Positions 1-7,034 of a stretch of DNA of 39,778 bases are shown here, one piece after another. The stretch comes from a virus. Position numbers and translations under genes: made by a program. Below the pieces are notes generated by a model. The model saw only the letters and a list, made by a program, of their open reading frames with translations, had not been told where the DNA came from and did no database searches. The first letter of the stretch is position 1. Every line of letters starts with the position of its first letter. Where the stretch lies: positions 1 through 39,778 of IMG/VR virus record IMGVR_UViG_3300035158_000699. One strand, 5' to 3'.

Positions 1-39
1 AACCATATGTTACTCCCACTTTGGTTGTGCCACCCTTAT
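1..39. repeat. Left arm of a perfect 39-bp inverted repeat
   Basis: Bases 1-39 are the exact reverse complement of bases 215-253, with a 175-bp loop between them. The match ends at base 40 versus 214. On the outer side it runs to the first base of the window, so the true length may be greater. It could be a real inverted repeat or a fold-back artefact of amplification or assembly at a contig end. Confidence 0.95.
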
Positions 40-244
40 AGGCGTGCAGGTCACCGTGGTAAGAGAAAATGGGGAAACTATTAAGCAAACCAAGACTAAT
101 AGAGCGGGCGATTGGATGTGCTTTCTCCCTCCCGGAATATATAAGGCTAGATATTTCCTAGATAAACAAATCAATGCCGCTGTCAGTTTTAGTATAACTC
201 CAGACCAAACACTAATAAGGGTGGCACAACCAAAGTGGGAGTAA
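2..244 (+). CDS. Ig-like / carboxypeptidase-regulatory-like domain protein, 3' end (5' partial)
   Basis: The reading frame is open from base 2 to the TAA at 242-244; the 5' end lies outside the window or is disrupted. The visible protein has the pattern of a small prealbumin-like beta-sandwich: a 'GVQVTVV' strand, 'NGETIKQTKTN', then 'GDW' and a 'LPPGIYKARY' strand. This pattern is known from carboxypeptidase-regulatory-like and CNA-B-like domains, which are often found in phage decoration and fibre proteins. A GTG at 44 gives a 66-aa ORF, but it has no clear ribosome binding site and would cut into the first strand, so I prefer an upstream start. The last residues (about LIRVAQPKWE) are encoded by the right arm of the 39-bp inverted repeat. 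The domain assignment is inference from pattern; no catalytic residues are expected. Confidence 0.5.
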   Translation, partial: TICYSHFGCATLIGVQVTVVRENGETIKQTKTNRAGDWMCFLPPGIYKARYFLDKQINAAVSFSITPDQTLIRVAQPKWE

Positions 245-253
245 CATATGGTT
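215..253. repeat. Right arm of the 39-bp inverted repeat
   Basis: Bases 215-253 are the reverse complement of bases 1-39 with no mismatch. The arm covers the last codons of the Ig-like ORF, its stop codon, and the ATG at 248 of a 17-codon ORF (MVRIIVCKMCG..., stop at 299-301). That short peptide has a CxxC motif and could be the remnant N-terminus of a zinc-ribbon protein. Confidence 0.95.
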
Positions 254-306
254 AGAATAATAGTTTGTAAAATGTGTGGGTTGTCAGCAGTGAATGGTTA
301 ACTATA

Positions 307-546
307 ATGAGATCTACCGATTGGAAATGTTTTTATTGTGGAAAATCGATAAGTTCTAAAAAACATAGGACAATTGACCATATTGTTGCTGTTACAAAAA
401 ACGGACCAAACAATATATTGAATTTAGTTCCTTGTTGTAGATCTTGTAATTCTAGCAAGGGCGATCGAGATGTTTTCGATTGGATAAAATATAAAAATTT
501 AGAGTTATCTGAGCATAAGCTTAGAATCATTGGTGGTATAAAATGA
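307..546 (+). CDS. Small HNH endonuclease (free-standing homing type)
   Basis: A 79-aa protein that is almost entirely an HNH nuclease domain. It has a CFYCGK zinc-knuckle pair, then 'TIDHIVAV' with the catalytic Asp-His, the 'NILNLVP' Asn segment, and a second zinc pair 'CCRSC' followed by 'NSSKG'. All the expected HNH elements are present, so it may be active as a metal-dependent DNA nicking or cleaving enzyme. I chose the ATG at 307 because it lies just before the conserved 'DWKCFYCG' core. A GTG at 274 would add 11 residues, and neither start has a convincing Shine-Dalgarno site. Its stop overlaps the start of the next gene (ATGA at 543-546), so the two are translationally coupled. It is best read as a homing endonuclease inserted at a structural-gene junction. 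Confidence in the family is high and in the start low. Confidence 0.85.
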   Translation: MRSTDWKCFYCGKSISSKKHRTIDHIVAVTKNGPNNILNLVPCCRSCNSSKGDRDVFDWIKYKNLELSEHKLRIIGGIK

Positions 547-1316
547 GCACCTCACATCGTGTCTATTCAGATTTGTTTCATATGTCTGATTTTATTACTC
601 AGACAGCTGTATCTCAGGGAAAAAACTTATTAATAGATGCACTTAGAGAGTATTTTCGGCACGATACGTTTTATAGGTTTACCACAGATGCGTTCGGGTT
701 TCCACTTACTCCCGATCTCACAGATGTGCCGCCAGACATACAGGAGGAACGTACTACCAGAATATTCATAGGAGATATTTTTCGATATGACAAAAGATAC
801 TGGCCAGCCATTGTTGTAAGATATTCTTCTGGAAGAACCTATCACGTGAGTTTCAATCAAAATCATACAACCAGATATCGTTTAGATCTTGTGCTTGATG
901 GTTATGGAGGGAGATCCTACATACGTGTGCCAACACACCATGTGGTTGCTGGAGCCTGGGAACAGAGTTTTGAGGTTCTAATAGCCGCAGAAAGCGTGCC
1001 AGACAGAGAGGAACTTACTGATATTGTATCTTCTTTTTTAATTGGAAAGGCCAGACAAGAGCTGTATGAGGCTGGTCTGTTTGTGCGCAATGTTAGTTTA
1101 GGAGGGGAACGGGAAGACGACTGGGGAAATGATAAGGTGTATATTCAAAGTATAACGGTTGAAACCTTCTCGGAATGGCGCAGAGAGGTCCCAATTGACA
1201 GCCTTGTGGAAACTATAAATTTCTGTTTTAAATATGGATTACTCGGAACAGATTCGCCAAGCACAGATACTACTACAATTGGGCTGGAGGATATTCAAGA
1301 ATCTTCAACGCCCTAG
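543..1316 (+). CDS. Probable tail terminator / head-tail connector protein
   Basis: A 257-aa protein with no signal peptide or membrane segment. The centre (about residues 125-225) is a mixed alpha/beta region with 'WEQSFEVLIAAES', a helix 'FLIGKARQELYEAG', and a closing strand 'VYIQSITVETFSEWRREVP'. That arrangement resembles tail-terminator and neck proteins of contractile-tail phages, which cap the tube and sheath and dock the head. The position just upstream of the tail sheath and a size close to T4 gp15 (272 aa) fit this role. The family call is by position and pattern only; another connector or completion role is possible. Its start is coupled to the upstream HNH gene, and its stop overlaps by 4 bases the 3' end of the HNH gene on the opposite strand. 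It contains one DGY tripeptide. Confidence 0.5.
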   Translation: MSTSHRVYSDLFHMSDFITQTAVSQGKNLLIDALREYFRHDTFYRFTTDAFGFPLTPDLTDVPPDIQEERTTRIFIGDIFRYDKRYWPAIVVRYSSGRTYHVSFNQNHTTRYRLDLVLDGYGGRSYIRVPTHHVVAGAWEQSFEVLIAAESVPDREELTDIVSSFLIGKARQELYEAGLFVRNVSLGGEREDDWGNDKVYIQSITVETFSEWRREVPIDSLVETINFCFKYGLLGTDSPSTDTTTIGLEDIQESSTP

Positions 1317-2599
1317 CCCTTTAACCACTGCCTTATTGCACTACAATTTCTACATAACATTGTGTAATTCTTTAATTCTTCCTTAATTCTTTCTAGGGAC
1401 ATATTTTTTACTTTGCTTAGTTGATATATTCCTTCATCAGCATAAAACTCGTATACTGGCATTGGATAGGATATTTTACAGTCCTGACAGACGCCGCCCC
1501 TTTCCTCCACTATTCTTTCAAGTTTTTCTTCCAGCTTCAACATCTTTACTTCATTCTGGCACTTCACACAATAACTAAAGGGCCTTCCACTACCTTTCCT
1601 TATATAGAATTCCAACTTGCTTTTGATCTTCTGGCATCTTACACAAAAAGCTTCATTTTCTTCTAGTTCTATAATATATGATCTTGTATTTTTGCTGTTG
1701 AGTGGACTACATTTGGTACAGAATTTGCGTCCAGTTAGATAACGTGTCCTTCCATTTTCTTCGATTTTATGCGGAATGGTTTCCCCGCAATTTTGACAGA
1801 CTATATCAGCCAAATATTTTTTTAGTTTTTGGTTGTTAAATGTACTGCCCTTTTTCATATTTGCCTCTTTTTTTAGCCACCGATGGTTTTCGGGAGCAAA
1901 AGCTTTTTCTATTTCTTTCGGATTTGTTAAATCAAATGCTGCCAGTGGAATAATGTGATCTATATTATAGTCGCTGTGATTTCCAGGACATGGCCCAAGA
2001 TGTTGTGCGATTGCTTGATAATCAATATTATATTTAGTCGATTTCCTGTTAATTTTTGTTTTTATTGCCCCATGCACTCTAGACCTAAGCAGTTCTCGTA
2101 TTCTGTAATTTTCGTCGTTATCATATCGATATTTTCTATAGCATTTTCGGCAGCGCCTGTGACCTTGTATTTTGGCATCAATGCCACAGATAACACATTT
2201 TTGTTTAGGTCTGTTTTTCATATAGCATTTCTGACATATTGGATGTCCATCATTATCGCGTTTATGAACCCTTGCAACTTTTTGACATATGGAACACTTT
2301 CTTTTTTTTGAATGTTTTTTACGATAACAACGAGCACACATTATGTAGGAATTTAAGTTCTTGGCGGCTGGCGCGAGGGCACCACAAACAGAGCAAATAT
2401 GTTTGGGCTGATGATTTTTACAATAACATTTTATACAAATCGCATCTTTATTGATTCTGAGTATCACCACATCATAGTTTCCACATTCAGAGCATTGTTC
2501 TATCTTCTTGTTTTGTTTTCTATAGCATTTTTGACATAACTTATTCTTTTTGTTAAAGAATTTTTTAATTCTAATCCCGCATACCGAACATTCTACCAT
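1313..2599 (-). CDS. HNH homing endonuclease with an array of zinc ribbons
   Basis: A 428-aa protein encoded against the direction of the tail genes. The N-terminus carries five tandem CxxC...CxxC modules (cysteines near 4/7-22/25, 36/39-55/58, 69/72-88/91, 102/105-122/125 and 135/138-150/153), mostly ending 'CxKCY'; these are probably DNA-binding zinc ribbons. The nuclease core follows: 'YNIDHIIPL' (Asp214-His215), 'FDLTNPKEIEKAF', then 'ENHRWL' and 'ANMKKGS', a typical phage HNH layout. Two further zinc pairs (268/271-294/297 and 319/322-344/347) lead to a C-terminal module, CQDC...CRNC at 371-419, that looks like a second HNH domain lacking its histidines. The start has a GGAG about 8 bases upstream (complement of 2608-2611). 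Insertion between the connector and sheath genes, convergent with the first, is typical of a selfish gene. Confidence 0.88.
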   Translation of the reverse strand: MVECSVCGIRIKKFFNKKNKLCQKCYRKQNKKIEQCSECGNYDVVILRINKDAICIKCYCKNHQPKHICSVCGALAPAAKNLNSYIMCARCYRKKHSKKRKCSICQKVARVHKRDNDGHPICQKCYMKNRPKQKCVICGIDAKIQGHRRCRKCYRKYRYDNDENYRIRELLRSRVHGAIKTKINRKSTKYNIDYQAIAQHLGPCPGNHSDYNIDHIIPLAAFDLTNPKEIEKAFAPENHRWLKKEANMKKGSTFNNQKLKKYLADIVCQNCGETIPHKIEENGRTRYLTGRKFCTKCSPLNSKNTRSYIIELEENEAFCVRCQKIKSKLEFYIRKGSGRPFSYCVKCQNEVKMLKLEEKLERIVEERGGVCQDCKISYPMPVYEFYADEGIYQLSKVKNMSLERIKEELKNYTMLCRNCSAIRQWLKG

Positions 2600-2814
2600 C
2601 TTTTGATCTCCTATGTTAAATTAATTTTATTGATAGAAAAACAAAGTCTTATCACAGACTGTATTGATATTGTTGCTAAATCTTCTAAAACTATCAATAA
2701 AAACATATACCGATGAAGTGCTGTATCTTATTTTAAGAACGCGTTATCAATGGTTTTTTGATTAGTAAGCTTGATGCGGCATGGAAAAGCAAACAATTTA
2801 GGAGGATCGGTTAA
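2600..2814. promoter_or_regulatory. Divergent intergenic region between HNH gene and tail sheath, with a 12-bp inverted repeat
   Basis: These 215 bases separate two genes read away from each other, so they should hold the promoters or entry signals for both. Bases 2625-2636 (TTTTATTGATAG) and 2691-2702 are exact reverse complements. Inside them, 2645-2649 and 2656-2660 (AGTCT/AGACT) form a second short inverted repeat. I see no clear sigma70-like -35/-10 pair. The sheath Shine-Dalgarno AGGAGG lies at 2800-2805. The function is inferred from position only. Confidence 0.35.
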
Positions 2815-5358
2815 ATGCCTAATATTCCTGGAGTTTTAGGATACTCGCAGCCAGATGTTTTTTCTCGTGTGCGCACCCTGCAAAGAGCACTTTCTATACC
2901 TGGAGGTCTTCGCATTCTTAGTATAGTTGGAGAGGGCCGTAGAGAGGAAACAATTATCGAATCTGCACAGGGAGATGGTCAAGATGGGTTTGACCCAACT
3001 TTTACTTCACAGTCTGATGGTTATGGAAGATTTTTCCGTCTGTCAAACTACCCTGTGGTTACAAATCGCACTACACTTCTTCTCAATGACGCCCCTTTAA
3101 GGCTTCTTGAGGGAACTATCGATGGTTCGAGTTTCTCATCTCAATATGACGCAAGACTTGAAATTGCTACAGGCAAGATCGAACTACAAAGTGCTACTCT
3201 TAAAGATCAGGGAGGCAAGCTCTACAGTGCGTCCGCATCAAATACTGGGGATGGATATCTATCTACGCCTACTCTGTCTGATGTAAATGCACCAGCAGAG
3301 ATTTGGACGGTTAGATGTACGAGCGTACTAAAGGACAGTTATGGTGCTCCCATCAGGGAGACAGCCTCTTTTATTGTCAGAGGAACAGTTTCTGGCCAGC
3401 TTTTAGATGAATATGGCCAGCCATATGTCTGGAAGAGTGATGGGCAAACAGTTGATAATGGCGTACTTTCCTTCGCAATATACAACAATCCAGCTCCAGC
3501 ACAGGCATTCGCAGTTGGAGATAGATTTACTATTGAGGTGGAAAGTAAGGTTCTCCAGGCTATGGATAACCTTGAGGCAAAATACATTGCCTCGATCGAT
3601 GTAAATGACCCTAAGAGTTTTACAACTCCAAGTAAGTTGTTTACAACGTATGGTACTCCAAGTACTGAAAACACCCTATCTTTAGGATCTCAAATGGCTT
3701 TTGAAAATGGGGCTACATCTGTTTTGGCACTACAGGCCAAACCTCCACTGCCCAGAAGAACTTCAGATATTCTTCTAGCAGCATACAACTCTCTTACAGG
3801 GTCGGGTGGAGCTACTGGAAATTCCAATGCAGATGACTTGATTTTTGCAATTGACGCTCCAGGGAAGCCAGATAGTGATACTGAAGTACATATCTTTATT
3901 CGCAATACAGATGGAACTGAGGATCAGATTTTCCCTAACAAGGTAATGTTCTATGATCCAGATATTACTGCCGCTTTCTCAGCATATGAAGAAACTGGAA
4001 CTGATACTCTTCTAATGCAGGAATTTATGGATCCAGCGCAGAGCGGACATACATATAGTTATACAATAGTGAGCGATGATAAGATTGAGCAGAGCGCAAC
4101 TGACGGTTCAATTACTCCTATTGGGCCAGGGCAAACTGCGTATTTTACCAGCGCAACAGCGATTTTTACCAGTCAGACTGTAAGCCAGAATAAGGAAATT
4201 GACATCTATCACACTAGCACCGCTAATGAAGGCAGATGGCAGATTTCAGAAATCGTAAACCAGAATACTGTAAAAATTGCAAGAACTGCTGGATCTTTCG
4301 TATCCGAGAGTAACTTGAAGTGGCAGTTGCTACTTCCTGGAACTCAATCTCAAAGGCTTCTTCTTACTACCGATCTTGCATTGGCTCAGTATAAGGGCTT
4401 AAGGGTTAGTTACATTGATAATAAGGACGCAGATTTTTATGATGCAAACTGGGCAGAGGCACTTGATGTTCTGGAAACCCAAGATGCTCAGATTCTAGTT
4501 CCGCTCCCAACTCAAACCTTCTCTGCTATTCAGCAGGCATTTAGGGTCCACTGTGAGCGCATGTCTTCTACTTTTTACAAAAGAGAGCGTGTACTTCTTA
4601 CTGGTGCTTTAGAAGGGCTAACAGTAGCTCAGGTTCTTGGGAATGAGCTTGCTGCTCCCGAAGATATCGGACTGCTGGAAGGTATTCAGGGGGATGATGC
4701 TGAAGAAATACTCGATGGAAACATTGAGGATCTTGCAGATTATGGTGTGGAGAACAGCTTTGGCGACACTTTCCGTGTTGTTTATTTTTACCCAGACCAA
4801 ATCATAAGAACAATTAATGGCACAAGATCTACTCTTCCTGGTTACTATATGGCCGCTGCCGCAGGTGGATGGCTAGCTGGCGAACCAAATATTGCGATGC
4901 CACTAACCTATAAGGTTCTTGTAGGTTTTACTATTCTTAATGATAAGGTTTATAAGCAGACTACGCTTAATCAGCTTGGTGATGCAGGAATCACTGTTGT
5001 ACAGCCTGTTACTGGTGGTGGAAGAGTACAACATGGTAAAACAACTACACAGAGTGGTGCGCCAGAAGAAGAGGAAATCTCAATTGTCTTCATTCGTGAC
5101 CATTTAGCACGCACTATGCGTCGTAGCTTTAGAGCTTTTATTGGTCAACCAGAAGATCCAACTTTGATTCCTTCTTTAACACAGAGAGCAATTTCTTTGC
5201 TTAATGCCTTTGTGTCACAGAATCTTATTACAGACTATAGAAATCTGTCGGTAAGTAGGGATGAAGTGGATCCAAGGCAGTATAACATTGTTGTTGAGGT
5301 CCAACCAAACTACCCAGTAAACTGGATCTTTATTGACATTAGCGCCGGCTTGTTTTGA
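2815..5358 (+). CDS. Tail sheath protein
   Basis: This is the contractile tail sheath subunit, which polymerises around the tail tube and shortens during DNA injection. The 847-aa product opens with the family-like 'MPNIPGVLGYSQPDVFSR' and 'GGLRILSIVGEG'. It closes with the conserved sheath C-terminal domain: 'ISIVFIRDHLARTMRRSFRA', a helix 'LIPSLTQRAISLLNAFV', and the strands 'YNIVVEVQP' and 'VNWIFIDISAGLF', which carry out strand exchange between subunits in this family. It is longer than the T4 sheath (659 aa); residues roughly 100-560 probably form extra surface domains. A strong AGGAGG lies 9 bases before the ATG. DGY motifs occur twice in the N-terminal part. The assignment rests on the terminal motifs and on the tube genes that follow. 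Confidence 0.92.
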   Translation: MPNIPGVLGYSQPDVFSRVRTLQRALSIPGGLRILSIVGEGRREETIIESAQGDGQDGFDPTFTSQSDGYGRFFRLSNYPVVTNRTTLLLNDAPLRLLEGTIDGSSFSSQYDARLEIATGKIELQSATLKDQGGKLYSASASNTGDGYLSTPTLSDVNAPAEIWTVRCTSVLKDSYGAPIRETASFIVRGTVSGQLLDEYGQPYVWKSDGQTVDNGVLSFAIYNNPAPAQAFAVGDRFTIEVESKVLQAMDNLEAKYIASIDVNDPKSFTTPSKLFTTYGTPSTENTLSLGSQMAFENGATSVLALQAKPPLPRRTSDILLAAYNSLTGSGGATGNSNADDLIFAIDAPGKPDSDTEVHIFIRNTDGTEDQIFPNKVMFYDPDITAAFSAYEETGTDTLLMQEFMDPAQSGHTYSYTIVSDDKIEQSATDGSITPIGPGQTAYFTSATAIFTSQTVSQNKEIDIYHTSTANEGRWQISEIVNQNTVKIARTAGSFVSESNLKWQLLLPGTQSQRLLLTTDLALAQYKGLRVSYIDNKDADFYDANWAEALDVLETQDAQILVPLPTQTFSAIQQAFRVHCERMSSTFYKRERVLLTGALEGLTVAQVLGNELAAPEDIGLLEGIQGDDAEEILDGNIEDLADYGVENSFGDTFRVVYFYPDQIIRTINGTRSTLPGYYMAAAAGGWLAGEPNIAMPLTYKVLVGFTILNDKVYKQTTLNQLGDAGITVVQPVTGGGRVQHGKTTTQSGAPEEEEISIVFIRDHLARTMRRSFRAFIGQPEDPTLIPSLTQRAISLLNAFVSQNLITDYRNLSVSRDEVDPRQYNIVVEVQPNYPVNWIFIDISAGLF

Positions 5359-5385
5359 TAAGCCTTCATAATTATTATCTTTTAA

Positions 5386-5550
5386 GGATTTGATTTAGAC
5401 TATAAAGCAATATCACAAGAATATCTGTCTGGAAAGAAACTTAAAGAGCTGGCAAATAAATATAATGTTTCACAGTGGACTTTGTTAGACAGATTTAAAA
5501 AACTTGGTGTTAGAAAATATAATTTAGTAAAGAGATTTGCAAATGGCTAA
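5386..5550 (+). pseudogene. Remnant of a homing endonuclease: isolated helix-turn-helix segment
   Basis: Between sheath and tube a 54-codon open stretch (TAA before, TAA at 5548-5550) has no ATG. It reads as a resolvase-like helix-turn-helix: 'YLSGKKLKELANKYNVSQ', then 'TLLDRFKKLGVRKYN'. Such segments are the DNA-binding part of phage homing endonucleases; here no nuclease part follows. The frame runs through the ATG of the first tail-tube gene at 5543 in another register. The best reading is a decayed selfish gene left in the junction. Recognition is by the HTH pattern only. Confidence 0.6.
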
Positions 5551-6145
5551 TTATCCTCAAACTGGTAGTCTTTTACAAAATCGTATTAATTCGGGCTTAA
5601 GTACTCAAATTACAATTAAAGTTAACAACACTACTGTTGGAGCTGTTCAACGCTTGTCGATTACACAAAATAGAGATTTATGGCGTCACGAAGAAATTGG
5701 AACAGACGGGGTTGTAGAAATTCACCCCAAAGGTGCGGCAAAGATCGATCTTACAGTTGAACGCATTGTATTTGATGGTATGAGACTGCCAGAAGCCTTT
5801 GCACGGGGGTTTATTAACTTACAAGCCCAAAGAGTTCCTTTCGATATTCATATTATTGATAATGCAGAAGTTAGATATACTGGCGATGCTATTGTTCATG
5901 TCTTTAACAATTGTTGGTTTAGGCAGTATAATCCACAGTTTCATGCGGACAGTTTTATTGTTTCAGAATCTGCCCAGATATGGTGTGAATATGTTACAAC
6001 TACCCGTAATGGAGTTAGTGCAGTTATCGGAGGACTCCGTGGAATCGGATATGAACATGATACTATGGAACGGGCTTCAGACACGAAAGGCTTTAGAGGA
6101 AGATATGAGAAATCCAACTTTGGAGATCCACTAGAAAGTATATAA
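5543..6145 (+). CDS. Tail tube protein, first paralogue
   Basis: A subunit of the inner tube that DNA passes through, about 200 aa from ATG 5543; a TTG at 5537 would add only two residues. The gene follows the sheath. Its product shares a framework with the next tube gene: 'GLSTQI', 'IKV.N.TVGA.Q', 'ITQNR.L', 'E.G.DG..EI.PK', 'R.VFD..RL.EAF.RGFIN', 'PFDI.IID' and 'NCWF..Y.P', ending in 'AVIGG.RGI'. Tube proteins of contractile tails are beta-barrel proteins of this size and gene position. The Shine-Dalgarno is weak (AAAGAG about 8 bases upstream), unlike the strong site of the second copy, so this copy may be made in smaller amounts. It might form a specialised ring or a minor tube component rather than the main tube; that is inference. 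Confidence 0.8.
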   Translation: MANYPQTGSLLQNRINSGLSTQITIKVNNTTVGAVQRLSITQNRDLWRHEEIGTDGVVEIHPKGAAKIDLTVERIVFDGMRLPEAFARGFINLQAQRVPFDIHIIDNAEVRYTGDAIVHVFNNCWFRQYNPQFHADSFIVSESAQIWCEYVTTTRNGVSAVIGGLRGIGYEHDTMERASDTKGFRGRYEKSNFGDPLESI

Positions 6146-6146
6146 A

Positions 6147-6351
6147 ATGCCAGCAAGAATTATTACCAACGATCAAGAAATTATAAGTTTGTATGCTGGT
6201 AAATAAAAGAAAACATACGGACACATATTGCTTATCGTTTCATGGTAATAAACAAGTTAAAACGATTGTTGATTGGCTTTATCATAGAGGTCAAAATAAC
6301 CGTTTAGAAAGAAAAATTAACAAATATAAAGTTTTATTGGAGGGTTTATAA
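6147..6351 (+). pseudogene. Decayed LAGLIDADG-type homing endonuclease (N- and C-terminal fragments only)
   Basis: An ATG at 6147 encodes 'MPARIITNDQEIISLYAGK' and stops at 6204-6206. This matches the start of phage homing endonucleases that begin with an HTH ('IITNDQEIISLY'). From about 6193, in the next frame, comes a 52-codon piece with 'DTYCLSFHGNKQVKTIVDWL' and 'RLERKINKYKVLL', ending at 6349-6351. That is the pattern of the extreme C-terminus of LAGLIDADG endonucleases ('GNKQV..I.DWLY', 'L.RK..KY'). The two pieces are in different frames and the catalytic centre between them is gone, so this is an internal deletion. The C-terminal codons contain GGAGGG (6339-6344), which serves as the Shine-Dalgarno of the next gene. 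The family is recalled from pattern. Confidence 0.7.
6339..6344 (+). promoter_or_regulatory. Shine-Dalgarno GGAGGG of the second tube gene, inside the homing-gene remnant
   Basis: GGAGGG ends 8 bases before the ATG at 6353. It also encodes part of the 'LLEGL' end of the homing-endonuclease fragment, whose TAA at 6349-6351 nearly touches that ATG. The remnant therefore cannot be removed cleanly without losing the ribosome binding site. Confidence 0.8.
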
Positions 6352-6352
6352 T

Positions 6353-6991
6353 ATGTCTTCAGCATACCCGATCACTGGATCTACAATGCGTGGTAATATT
6401 AGTACTGGGCTTTCAACCCAAATTTTGATCAAGGTTGAGAATGAGACTGTTGGTGCTATCCAAAATATTAATATTACGCAGAACAGAGGTCTTGAAAGAG
6501 TAAAGGAACTTGGTCTTGATGGGATTTTGGAAATTGTTCCTAAGCAGCCGACAGAATATGAGGCGACCATTCAAAGGGTTGTTTTCGATCGTTTAAGACT
6601 TACAGAGGCTTTTAAGAGAGGATTTATCAATATTAAATCGCAGCTTCTACCATTTGATATTCAAATTATCGATCGTACTAATGGAGATGAAGAGGGTGCC
6701 GTAGTACATACTCTTGAGAATTGTTGGTTTACCAAATACGCTCCAAGATATCAATCTGATAATTTTATTATCCAGGAAGACGCAACTATCTTGATCGAAG
6801 ATATTAGAACCACATTAGGTTCTAGCCAGAGCACAGCTGTTATAGGTGGTGCCCGTGGTATTCAGCCACAAACCGACACATACGGTAGAGAAACTGCCAC
6901 TGACGCTGGTGCTGGAGGAGCAGTTCCTGGTGCAGGATACCGTGGTACTATGGATGTTGCCAACATCACAAACGCTGCTTTCTCAGAATAA
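6353..6991 (+). CDS. Tail tube protein, second paralogue (likely major tube)
   Basis: A 212-aa paralogue of the preceding gene, colinear along residues 1-165 ('GLSTQILIKVENETVGAIQ', 'ITQNRGLERVKELGLDG', 'AFKRGFINIKSQLLPFDIQI', 'TAVIGGARGIQ'). It differs in a C-terminal extension rich in Gly and Ala ('TDAGAGGAVPGAGYRG') ending 'ITNAAFSE'. It is probably the major tube protein, because it has a strong GGAGGG and is followed directly by a terminator, an arrangement that suits high expression. Two tube-like genes side by side imply duplication. The homing-endonuclease remnant between them may have been involved or may simply have landed there. Confidence 0.85.
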   Translation: MSSAYPITGSTMRGNISTGLSTQILIKVENETVGAIQNINITQNRGLERVKELGLDGILEIVPKQPTEYEATIQRVVFDRLRLTEAFKRGFINIKSQLLPFDIQIIDRTNGDEEGAVVHTLENCWFTKYAPRYQSDNFIIQEDATILIEDIRTTLGSSQSTAVIGGARGIQPQTDTYGRETATDAGAGGAVPGAGYRGTMDVANITNAAFSE

Positions 6992-7001
6992 TGTTTGTTG
7001 A

Positions 7002-7034
7002 CCGAGGGGAGTTCCCGCTCCCCTCGGCCTTTTT
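7002..7034 (+). terminator. Intrinsic (rho-independent) terminator after the tube genes
   Basis: A perfect 10-bp GC-rich stem CCGAGGGGAG (7002-7011) pairs with CTCCCCTCGG (7018-7027) around a 6-base loop, followed by CC and five T (7030-7034). It lies 10 bases after the stop of the second tube gene. It should end or attenuate transcription there and keep sheath/tube expression separate from the chaperone and tape-measure genes. Confidence 0.92.

Noticed and set aside
1-253. Invertible DNA switch for a fibre gene
   Set aside because: No invertase gene is nearby, the loop is only 175 bp, and inversion would not give an alternative full coding end.
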